DNA from: Ascaphus truei
Taxonomy: Eukaryota; Chordata; Amphibia; Anura; Ascaphidae
Length of the DNA stretch: 64,000 nt
Assembly: GCA_036426205.1 (NCBI GenBank)
Contig: CM071573.1
Span: forward strand, 48,323,874-48,387,873
Direction: 5' to 3'
Part shown: piece after piece, positions 11,201-23,600 of the stretch
Position numbering within the stretch: the first letter of the stretch is position 1
Layout of the letters: each line of letters starts with the position of its first letter
Translations under genes and position numbers: made by a program
Notes under the pieces: model-generated
Databases searched by the model: none
Seen by the model: the letters and a program-made list of their open reading frames with translations, nothing else
What the model was told of the DNA's origin: nothing

Positions 11201-14200
11201 GAATATGGCGCATTGAAATTCAATGGATCTGGTGATATCAAAAAGTGCATTAGCGTTGTAGTTCTTAATCAGATGTAGGGAGGCAAATTAAGACGCTTGT
11301 TTAACTCAGGAAGGGAAATGCAAGTGCAATGAAAGTAACTGTTGACTTCCAGAAGATGAAATACTTTCTTGAGAATGACGATCATACTTCTCACATTATG
11401 GACTGCATTGGAATATGCTTTGATGCGTCATACTTTCTGGATCATCGGAAGATATCTTAATTTTCATAATGGACTATTCTATTAAATGAATTTCACAGAA
11501 ATTGGAAGTTGATTTCTCACTGAAATAAAACTGAACATCATGGACATTCAGAAGTTAAGCTTTGAAGATCCAATTAAGAACATCAACTTGAAGAATTTCA
11601 AGAATCAGCCTGAAGTTGTAGTTAAGCAGTGGGTGTGTTTTCTTTGCAGTTTTATTCATTTTTAGCACCATTTAGTATATTAGAATCTAAACTCATTCGA
11701 ATTAATACGTATTTTGGGTGTTGTAGGGTTTTCCAATCTCTGATATTCTCTTAGCTTGGCAACCATGCCAGTTCCGCGTTTGTGATTGCTGTATTTTCCT
11801 GGTAATTAAATTTTGTGCCGTTCTATTCCTGTTAAATCTATAGAAAATGAGAGAGTGCTCGACATAATGGGGGAAACTTGTAAATCTGAGCCACTTAAGG
11901 AAGAAGCTTCAGAAGTGGACGAGTCAATTAACCAGGATGAAAGTTGTGTTGAACCAGAGAAGACTGAAGATGATGTATTGGTCACTGTCGAATCAGCGGA
12001 TAGCACTTTAGATTTAGATGAAGAGTCAAATCAAGAGTGTGAAACTGAGGAAGCAAAGCCTTTAGATTCAGATGACAGGGAGTCTAACGAACAGGGCACA
12101 AGCAAAGAGATCCTGGACTGTGAGATGGAAGAGATAGAAAAAGCAAGCGATCAGAGTAGTCAAGTGCCACTAAATCTTGAAATATCTGATGGCGAAAACT
12201 TGGAAGCAATGGACAAACCATCCAGTGATGAAGTCAAAGAAGGCGAAGAAGTGCCAAAGAAAACTGAAGACGAACATACAGAGGAAGAAACAACTGCCAC
12301 TAAAGTGTCCTCTACCAATGAGGACGATCAGAAAATGAGGTTTGTCATTTTCTCAGTTCTAGACAAGATATTATCTTTATTTCTTTTGTTTTTTTTTTTT
12401 TGTTTTGTTTTTTTAACTTATTTAGAAATAGGTCATTGAAAGATGGTTACCAATTTGGTTTATTCAATTGGCCATCTGTATCATAGCAGTTCAGTAGAAT
12501 CTTTTCTTTGTTGTATTTTTCAATGTACTATTTGTATTTTCATCTTGCTGTGTTAACAGTTGATTTGAATGTTTAGATTCAAAAAGAAATATAAAATGAA
12601 TTGACTTAATATCGAACTGCTTCTAAAGTGGTTTTAAATTGCAAGGCGAACTGGTAGGTATTAAATCTTTAAAACTTTTTCAGTTGTCTACTTTGTTTCT
12701 TATTGACTAACGTCAAATTTTTCTTTAGTTCTGTTGAGGAAGAAACGGATAAGAGCATCAGTAAGGATGAGAAAGGTATGATAAGTATTGCATTTTTAAA
12801 CAGCATATCTTATGTTAAGGTTTTTTCACTTGTGCATGTCTAGTAACAATATATAATGTTAAACAGGATTTCTAGTCAACAGTCCTGTTTATTTTGTAAT
12901 TTTCCCAAACAGAGTCCAGGGCAAGATCCATCCTTTCTTACCAGCGTGCTATTGTATTGTATTGTATGTGTTTATATAGTGCCATTAATGTACATAGAGC
13001 TTCACAGTAGTAATACATGTGGTAATCAAATAAATAACAGAGCATGGGAATAAGTGCTTTAGACATAAAAGTAACATTAATGAAGAGAAGTCCCTGCCCA
13101 GAGGAGCTTACAGTCTAATTGATAGGTAGGGAGAACGTACAGAGACGGTAAGAGGGAGTTCTGGTAAGTGCGTCTGCAGGGGGCCAAGCTTTATGTATCG
13201 TGTTCAGAATATCCACAGTGCTATTCATATGCTTCTTTAAGCAAGTGGGTCTTAAGGTGGGTCTTAAAGGTGGATAGAGAGGGTGCTAGTCGGGTACTGA
13301 GGGGAAGGGCATTCCAGAGGTGTGGGGCAGTCGGTGAAAAGGGTTTAAGGCGGGAGAGGGCTTTAGATACAAAGGGAGTAGAAAGAAGACATCCTTGAGA
13401 AGAACGCAAGTGTCTGGATGGTGCATAACGAGAAATTAGGGCCGAGATGTAAGGAGGGGCAGAAGAGTGTAAAGCTTTAAAAGTGAGGATAAGAATGAAG
13501 TGTGAGATGCGGGATTTGATCGGAAGCCAGGAGAGGGATTTCATGAGGGGAGATGTTGAGACAGATCTAGGAAAGAGTAGAGTGATTCGGGCAGCAGCGT
13601 TTAGGATAGATTGTAGTGGAGACAGGTGAGAGGCAGGAAGGCCGGACAGCAGGAGGTTACAGTAATCAAGACGGGAGAGAATGAGGGCCTGAGTCAGAGT
13701 TTTAGCAGTCGAGCAACAGAAGAAAGGGCGTATCTTTGTTATATTGCAGTGGAAAAAGCGACAGGTTTTAGAAATGTTTTGAATATGAGAGAGGAGTCGA
13801 GTGTGACCCCTTGGCAGCATGCTTGGGCTACTGGGTGAATGATCGTAGTTCCAACAGTAATGTGAAAGGAGGTAGTAGGGCCAGGTTTGGGAGGAAGTAT
13901 GAGGAGCTCTGTTTTAGCCATGCTGAGTTTAAGGCGGCGGAGGGCCATCCAGGATGATATAGCAGAGAGACATTCAGAAACTTTGGTTTGTACAGCAGGT
14001 GTAAGGTCGGGTGTTGAAAAGTATATTTGTGTGTCGTCAGCATAGAGGTGATAATTAAACCCAAAAGATGTTATTAGGTCACCTAGAGAGAGTGTGTACA
14101 AAGAGAAGAGGTCCCAGGACAGAGCCCTGGGGTACCCCCACAGAGAGATCAATAGAGGAGGTGGAGGTTTGGCAGAAGAGACACTGAAAGTACGATGGGA

Positions 14201-17200
14201 GAGGTAGGATGAGATCCAGAATAGAGCTTTGTTCCGAATACCAAGAGTATGGAGAATGTGAAGGAGAAGAGGGTTGTCCACGGTGTCAAATGCTGCAGAG
14301 AGGTCGAGTAATATGAGCAGAGTGGAATGACCTCTGTCTTTGGCAGCATGGAGGTCGTCCGTTATTTTAGTGAGGGCTGTTTCCGTGGAGTGAGCCGTGC
14401 GGAAGCCAGATTGTAGATGGTCTAGGAGAGAATAGGTGTTGAGAAAATGAAGCAAGCGAGAGAATACAAGTCGTTCAAGGAGTTTAGAGGCAAAGGGAGA
14501 CAGTTCGATAGTTAGAAAGACAGGTAGGGTCAAGCTTGCTGTTTTTGAGTACTGGTATGACTGTTGCATGTTTGAAGGAGGATGGAAAGGTGTGAGCGTA
14601 GGGATTATAGTAGGAGTAAGAGGTTTTAGGGAATGGGGTCAAGAGGGCAAGTGGTAGAGGGAGAAGAGGCGATCAACAGCGACACATCCTCCTGAGACAG
14701 TGGAAAAAGAGTCAAGGAAGGCAGGAGGAGAGTTAGGAAGAGGTGTAGGATGGGAGGAAGAAACAGAGGGGATGTTCTGACGTATGGATTCCACCTTTTC
14801 CTTAAAATAGCCAGGAAAGTCCTGAGCGGAGATGGAGGAAGGAGAGGCAGCTGAGGGTGGTTTCAGTAGAGTATCAAAGACAGAGACCAGTCGGCGTGGG
14901 TTAGACTTGTGCATGTTGATTAGTGAAGAAAAGTAGGTTTGTTTAGCTTGCGAGAGGGCAGAGTTGAAACAGGATTGCATAAATTTGTAGTGAAGGAAGT
15001 CTGCGAGAGTATGAGATTTCCTCCAGAGGCGTTCAGAGGAACGAGTGGAGGAACGCAGCATGCGCGCGTGGGAATGGTCTAGGGATAGAAGGGTGAGGGC
15101 GGCAGAGAGAAAGCGGGGCATGTAGATCAAGAGAGGACAAGGCAGAGTTGTAGTTCCTGACCAGGTTGTCGGGGTCTGTAGCAGAGGAGAGGGAGGAGCG
15201 TAAAGTGGACTCAGTCAGATAAGTGAATAGAGCGCCGGTTTCTGCAGAACCGGGGGGTAGATGGAAGGGGAGAAGCGAAATAGAGAGAATGAGATGAGGT
15301 GATGGTCAGAGAGAGGAAAAGGGGAAATGGAGAAATCGGAGAGAGAGAAGTTTTTAGTGAAAACCATGTCTATGTAGTGGCCATCCTTGTGGGTGCTGGC
15401 TGCAGTCCACTGTTGAAGGCCAAAAGAAGAGGTTAGAGAAAGAAAGCGGGAAGCCCAGAGGAGAGAGGGGTCATCAATGTGGCAATAGAAGTTCCCAAGG
15501 AGAATGAGGAGAGCAATAAAGAGAGCCAGGATTCAAAGTGAGAGAGAGAGGCAGAAGGGGGATGAGAAGAGGTAGGTGGGCGATAGATGACCGTCACATG
15601 GACAGGGAGAGGAGAGAAGATCTGGACAGTGTGAGCCTCAAAGGAGGGAAAAGCAAGAGATGGAGGAATAGGAAGGGTTCGGTAACGGCAGAGAGAAGAG
15701 AGCAGGAGCCCCACGCCTCCACTCCTGCCATCAGGGCGCAGAGTGTGGGAGAAGGAAAGGCCACCATAGGAGAGGGCAGCTTCCAGAGCAGAGTCAGACT
15801 GAGTGAGCCAGGTCTCAGTTATAGCAAATAGGAGCAGAGAGTGAGAGAAAAAAGTCATGTACAGAGAGGAACTTTTTAGAAAGGGTGCGAGCATTCCAAA
15901 GGGCACAGGAGAAAGGGAGAGAGGAGGGAGGGTGGCAGGGGATGGGTATGAGGTTGGAGGGGTTGACATCTTGCTTTCATAGATTTTTCCCTTTCCAACA
16001 CTTGCAAATTTAAATTGGCCAATAACATTGACCCGTTGAGGTCAATATTTACCCACTTGCTTATAACTAGAATTCTACTCCTCTGTCATTTTGGCAGAGG
16101 GCAAAAGCCACCTTCTTGAATAATGCATATTCTCAGGGATCTACACAACCTGAAGCTCAACCCAAACCCACAGAATTCTATATTTATATATTTCATTGTG
16201 CTTCTGGGAAAGTGACATCAAATATACAACAGTAAGCATAGAATCTCCAATGCACATCCAATATGCCAAATTAATTAATTTCTGTTCTTGCTTATAAGTA
16301 TTGGTCATTTAGTTCAATCTTTTGACCAAAACACAGCAGGGTAGACCCGATCAGCAGGTCCTTTTTGTATTTCATCCATCTCATAGAGAAAACAAACCAT
16401 AATGGTCAATAGCCTTGGATGTGGGATGTGTGACTAGGCACCTAAGGGGTTAAAATTTAGCAGTGTGGTGTGCACTAAAGTATGGTTTAAAAAAATATAT
16501 ATAGTAAAAAGAAATCTAAAAAATAATTTTTGCCTCCACTTCCCACGCTTATTGTTGTACCAAAGGTTATTACCACCTTTCTCCTGGTGGAAGAAATCTC
16601 ACTGACCTGCTGCTTTCACCAGTGAAAGATTTTATTTTCCACTATTATTTTAGGGCACTTCTAGGTTTTAAAGCTGCAGACAAAGCAATATACTACAAGG
16701 TTTAAAAAAAAAAAAAAAAAAAAAATGTTTTTAATAAATCAGTTCTGTACTATGAGAAAATAGTATTTTTGTTTAAAACAACTCTGATTTACATTTTTTA
16801 TGTATTATAATGTAAATGCTCTTTTTGTTTCTATAGCAACCATTTACAAAGTCTGCCAATACTCCTGCAGCCATTTAGTGAACCCCCGAGCCAAATCTTT
16901 GCCGATCAATCACAGGAGAACGGATTGGTTGGAAACTTGGCTAATTGCTGCACATATCAAAAAGGGAACAAATAAAATATTAAAATAAATGCAGTTTGGA
17001 CTGCTGCTTTAACTGCACTATAGCTCTCACAGAACATGTTGTGCTCCTAAATTGTAACACCTTAGGCACCGCATACATGTCATACATCCCAAGCTATTGA
17101 CTATCGTTGTTTTGTTTTTTCTATGTGGTGGAGGAAATGCAAAAGGACGCCATATAAAATTGGTAGTGTAGGGCCTGCTGATGGTGCCTATCTTGAAGTG

Positions 17201-17627
17201 GTTGCTCTGTTTTGGCCAAAAGCTTGAACTAAATGACCCATAGTTACGAGAAGAAAAGACATAGAAATTAAATTTGTCATATTGGATGTGTATTGTGGCT
17301 TCTTAATTTACTGTTGTATATTCTCAGGGACCCTTGAATTCCTATGAATTTCTATTTGTTCTTTTTGTGTTGTTATTTGGCACTTCCTAATGTAGAACTC
17401 ATTTAGTCCCACACAGATTCTACAGCTTGTACCTCCCCTATTTATTTATAGAATAGTATCCTTTAGTTACACTCAAACTTCCTCAATAAATTATAACTGT
17501 TAATTTATATACAAGGACAATGAGAGGAAAACACCCTGGGATAATCTAGATCTTGACCCCTTCACAATTTTCTATGTAGGGTGAAATTATGTTTAATATA
17601 AATGGTGTGCTTACTGTTCCATCAAAC

Positions 17628-17697
<70 letters not shown>

Positions 17698-20600
17698 AAA
17701 AACTGTGGCTAACGAAATGCTTTTATTTGTGCGAGCTTTCGAGATACACTGATCTCCTCTTCCGGCGATGTTACAATGAATGAAGCAAAAGGTATACTTA
17801 AAAACAGTGTCTCTAGGAATGTTATCTGTNNNNNNNNNNNNNNNNNNNNNNNNNNNNNNNNNNNNNNNNNNNNNNNNNNNNNNNNNNNNNNNNNNNNNNN
17901 NNNNNNNNNNNNNNNNNNNNNNNNNNNNNNNNNNNNNNNNNNNNNNNNNNNNNNNNNNNNNNNNACCCCGAAAGAGAGACGGTTGCATGAATACAAATTT
18001 ATGCAACTGTTCGGGACACTTAGCAGTGGCCTAAACAGAGATCGAAATTTTATGAGTCATTACTGACACTAGTGAACTCTCGTCCCATGAGCGCTAAAGA
18101 CCATGTCTGTACACACTGTGCTATACGTATGCACACACAGCTGTCTCTCACACATACTAATACTCCTTGTTTTTCCATCCCTATACACCAATAGGGACCA
18201 CTAAGTATCCACACACACTTTTAGTTGTGCTACAAACTCTCACATTTCCACACCCACCCACACCATTTATATCCACTCCCACTCCACACACACCTTGTGT
18301 AAAGCACTGTATATACTGTGGGCTCCCCATTCATTTTTATTCACACTGATACACATACACACTCTTTCCTCACTTGCTTTCATTACCTTTTGACACCTCT
18401 AGCCATAAATCTCATCCACACCGGGGGAAGGAACAGCACAGATAACATTCCAAGAGACACTGTTTTTTAAGTAACCTTTTGCTTCATTCATTGTAACATC
18501 GCCGGAAGAAGAGATCAGTTTATCTCGAAAGCTCGCACAAATAAAAGCATTTCGTTAGCCACAGAACGGTATCATCTATTTATTTTTTGATTATTGAAGC
18601 TCGGCTAACACGGTACTGATACCTCTACAATATTAACCCAACCGTTCATGATAATACTGTATACTGTTGGAAGCTATGTGCTTACAGGTAGATTGTCAAT
18701 TGACAATATTTTTTTTGTAGGTGGCAAACATATGTAGAGCCCGTATCTAATGAGAATAAACTTGATGTACAACAAATAACCATTTTTGTATAGGACACAA
18801 GTTACATTTGTATACTTTAACATTGATTGCCCTTTCTAATGAAACAAATGACGTTAATAATTTTTATTTATAGGTATATGTGTATATATAGTTACATAGT
18901 AGATGAGGTTGAAAAAGACATATGTTTATCAAGTTCAACCTATGCAAAATTGAGACAAATGTGTATGTATAGCCACTGAAAAATAGATGTGAAAATATTG
19001 GAACTGAATAATAAACATCTCCATGCATTTTTCTTTCCGACTATAAGCAAACACACACGCTGAAATGTATCGGTGATATCTCCAGATAACTTGGCTTTCA
19101 TTTAAACTAGGTCATATTGATGGCAGTTTAGGGAAAAATCTGTGGGTAAGTGGACTTTCCTCCACAACGAGAGCGACAGATTTGAAGAATCTATTCAGCA
19201 AATATGGAAAGGTAATTGTGTGTGTCAGGATGAATTCCGTTATCAAATTGTTTAAATGCCACCATGGTGGTTTAAAATATAAATTATCTCTGATCATTTT
19301 CTTTAACATGGATGCATTGAAATTGTCAGCAGAAAAGGACTGTTTTTAGCGTAGCAAAAAGAGAATAGTGTAAGAATGAGTCGCTGCCACAGAGGGCTAC
19401 ATTTAAAAAAAAAATAAGTATGCTCAAAGTCTCCAATGCTTTGGAGTGATCTCCCCCTGTTTTTACTCTAATACACTGAATTTTCTGACATGTTGACTCA
19501 CCATTAATACAACAATAAAGATTAGAAATTCTCGTGAGAGGGGCAAGTTATGTTGGAGCCACATAAAAAATATCTAAGGTATTTATGTGAATTTGTCATG
19601 TTCTTCCCTGACTTACTGTCTCCATTAAAACTACCTCTATTAATATAAACATTAATCACTGGGGTTTTCTGAACAGTTAATTAGTTGCCCATCTCTAGGG
19701 AGTACTGCATTAAATGACTATTGAACTTGATGTACAAAAGGTAAACACAGGTGCCATTTTACTATTATGTTGCTAAACAATTACAACCACCATTAATTGG
19801 TCGTCACTATGCAATGTTACTTTTGGAGACTTGCATAAATAAGCATAAGGTAAAACATTGCAACTTAAGCAGTTATGTGGGTTGACGTAAATAACCTTTA
19901 AGTTTTTTTTTTTAAGTTTAGGAAAGACCCAAGTGCCATAAAGCTGTTCATATGGCTACATGCTTTCTTGGAATTAATTTCAGAAAAGTCTGAATGAGCA
20001 CCAATAATTTCAGATAACATGCAATCTTGTTTCATGATTTAGAATATATACAATGTTCTGTATGCCTATGCGATCGGGAGAAGTGTAGATTTGCCACAGG
20101 GAGTCCTTCATACATTTAATAGTTTGTATGGATCAACGGACATTTCACAGGTCTCCATGTGTACATGAAATTATTCCGAATGGTTTACTCTAATATCAGT
20201 TTGTTCATCATTTGCAAAATTACGTAGTAGATAAGGTTGAAACAAGCCACATGTCCAAGTTCAACCTATGCTAACTTGAGACGACAGATACGTTGGATCA
20301 ATATATTGTAAATACAAATATAGAATAGAGGAAGGCAAACAATAACCCCAGTGACATATAAGCCAATGATCATTCATAAGGGGAAAAATAAATTCCTTCC
20401 TGACACCAAATATTGGCAAACAGATTTCTCCCTGAATCAACATCCTTGCCACGTTTACTTATTTGGCATATCTCTGTATACCTTTCCTTTCTAAAAAGAT
20501 GTCCAACCCTTTTTTTTTTTTACATTTTTTTAAACATAACTATTGTATCTGCCATCACAGTCTCCATGGATAATGAAGTCCACATTTTTACTGTCCTTAC

Positions 20601-23600
20601 TGTAAAGAACCCTTTCCTTTGTTGCTGGTAAACTCATTTCCTCCAGCCTTAAGGTATGATCCTGTGTCCCATGGGTTGCATAGTTCTTTTGAAAGCTCCT
20701 TGGATTGTCCCCGAATATATTTGTTTTTATTTATGAAATCCCCTCTTGGATACACTTTTTTTTTTTTTCCCTCTAATGTAAACAAATCTAATTTAGCTAG
20801 CCTCTCATCATAAGTCAGATTTTCCATAGCAATTTGGAATGTGTATTTATGAGTTTTTCTTTTTCTTGAAGGTGGTTGGTGCAAAGGTAGTGACCAATGC
20901 TCGTAGTCCTGGAGCACGCTGTTATGGATTTGTTACAATGTCCTCATCTGAGGATGCAACAAAATGCATTAGTCACCTTCACAGGACAGAACTACATGGC
21001 AGGATGATTTCAGTTGAGAAAGTAAGTGTCTAAATACCATTTTAGTGGTTTTAAGATCATTTTCTATAACAGATGCCTGGAAATTGGCAACAAATAACGA
21101 CTAATTTGTCCGTTCAATCTGCCTAATTAATATGCTATGAAAGCCCAGACATTTTCAATCAAATAAGCTTTATTGGCATGACGAAAGAACATTTCCGTAT
21201 TACCAATGTCTGAATAAGAGGGGGTACATTTATTACACAGTACATGAATAACGGGGTAGGGTATAACCAGGATCTCTCTATCTCTCTCTCTCATATATCG
21301 GAAAGGAGTTGTATAATGTGGGCAGCTTAAACTGTAATGAGTTTTTAGAAAGTTCTAGGGAAACATCCATGTTTAAAATAAATACAACGCTACAGTCTAT
21401 GTGCTCATCTGAATGCCATTACCCAGAAATAAATGCTTGTCTGCAATTTAAAGCAGCAAAGCATGTGAAGTCTTATGTGGCTTTTTTTTAAGTACAAAGT
21501 TCTGTGGTATTAGATAATGTTACTTTTGTATTTATTTTATTCCATTCTTAATACCATTTTTAATGAGTTTTTAAAGGTCTTGATTTCTATAGTCGGTTTT
21601 AGCCACCCTCCCAAGCTGTGCAAGATCTTTGCAACACTTTCCTGTTTGTGACAATTTGTTGCCAATATTCCCAGCAGTTTGAGCTGAAAATTAACAAAAG
21701 ATAATGTTACCATTGTAATATAAGGATACATTGTAGCTCCTGCGTTATACTGACTTCAGCAGCCATTATGTTGGTAACACCACAAGGATTTTTACAGATT
21801 TAGAACAAGAGCACCATACAATTGCCAGCTTGGGTAAGAATGTAGAATTATACATTGCCACATGCTTTACATATAGAAAGGATAAAAAATGGGGGAATGC
21901 AGTATTGCTGCTTTAGAGACATGAAAATTAAGGCAATAAATTCGATTTTACAGACTTCTGGAAGACATGCCCTCGTGATGGAGGATTTTTTGTATTCAAC
22001 ATTTATTGTAAATTTGCTACTTTATATAATCTGACCAAAATACATCAAACATTGTATACACAACATTGTAGTCTGCCCGTGAAATCGCCTATACATTGTA
22101 TAATGCAGTCCTCAATAGAACAATAGAGTAATTCAATATAAAGTAAAAAAATATAGAATAAGAAAAACAAAGAATAATCAGAGGTCAGCATTCAACAGTT
22201 TTAATTTTACAGAGGTAGTGATCGACTTTAACGATATTATACCATTCTTTCATTATCTTATCTGCTTAATTTCATGCTTGCCCTTTTTGGTGAAGAGGGG
22301 CTTTAGCATTAAAGCCCATAACCTTCTATCCAAAAACAGTTCCTAAGCACTTCAATCATACTTGATAAGGAGCCCATATTTTGTAGTATTTTGGTACTTG
22401 ATACTTAAGAGCATGTCAGCTTCTCCGCTATTCAAATGAATTCCACTCTCCCACCGAATGATAATTTTGACTATATATTTTTTTTCTTTCCCGAAATAAC
22501 ATTATTGCTTCTAAAATGCACTTTTTAAAAATATATATGTGTTTTTTGCTAGGCAAAGAATGAACCTGCTGGAAAGAAACCCGACAAGAAAGATGAGCCA
22601 AAGAAAGAAAAGCCATCCAGCAGTGAGAGACGTCAATCAACAGATGCCAAGTCAGAAAAGTAAGAGCTGTATTTAAAATTTCCTTTTGCCATAAAATGAA
22701 CACTTGGGTGGGCTCAAAGTTACTAAATGGTTCTACGCCCTAACACATTAAATAAACCCCATTTAACTTGTGCCTCTGTGAGTTTCTTAGCTCTTCAAGT
22801 CCCCCTATTATCAAATCACAAGCTAAGGCGCACACACACTTGTATGTATCTCTTTATTTATATAGCACCATTAATGTACATAGCGCTTCACAGCAGTAAT
22901 ACACGTGACCATCAATAACAAATAATACAAATAACACACAATGGGAAAAAGTGCTTCAGATATAAAAGTAACATTTAGGAAAAGGAGTCCATGCTCCCAA
23001 GCGCTTACAATCTAATTGGTTGGTAGGAAGAATGTACAGAGCAGTAGGAGGGCGTTCTGGTAAGTGCGTCTGCAAGTGGCCAAAGATTATGTATGAGGTG
23101 TAAAGTATCAGCCATGGAGCTACTCATATGGTTCCTTAATCTGGTGTGTTTTTACGGTGGGTCTTAAAGGTGGATAGAGAGGGTGCTAGTCGGATATTGA
23201 AGGGAAGGGCATTCCAGATGTGTGGGGCAGTGTGTGAGAGGTTTAAGGCGGGAGAGGGCTTTAGATACAAAAAGGGGGTAGAGAGAAGACCTCCTTGAGC
23301 AGAACACAATAGTCGGGATGGTGCATAGCGAGAAATTAGGGCTGAGATGTAAGGAGGAGCAGAAGAGTGTAAAGTTTAAAAATGAGGAGAATCAAGTGTG
23401 TGATATGGGATTTTATAGGCAGCCAGAAGGATTTCAGTAGGGGAGACGCTGAGACAGATTTAGGAAAGAGTATAGTGATTCTGGCAGCAGTGTTTAGGCT
23501 ACATTGTACGGGAGGCAGGAAGGCCAGGCAGCAGGAGGTTACAGTAATGGAGACGGGAGAGAATGAGGGCCTGTGTCAGTTTTAGCATTTGGGCAACAGA

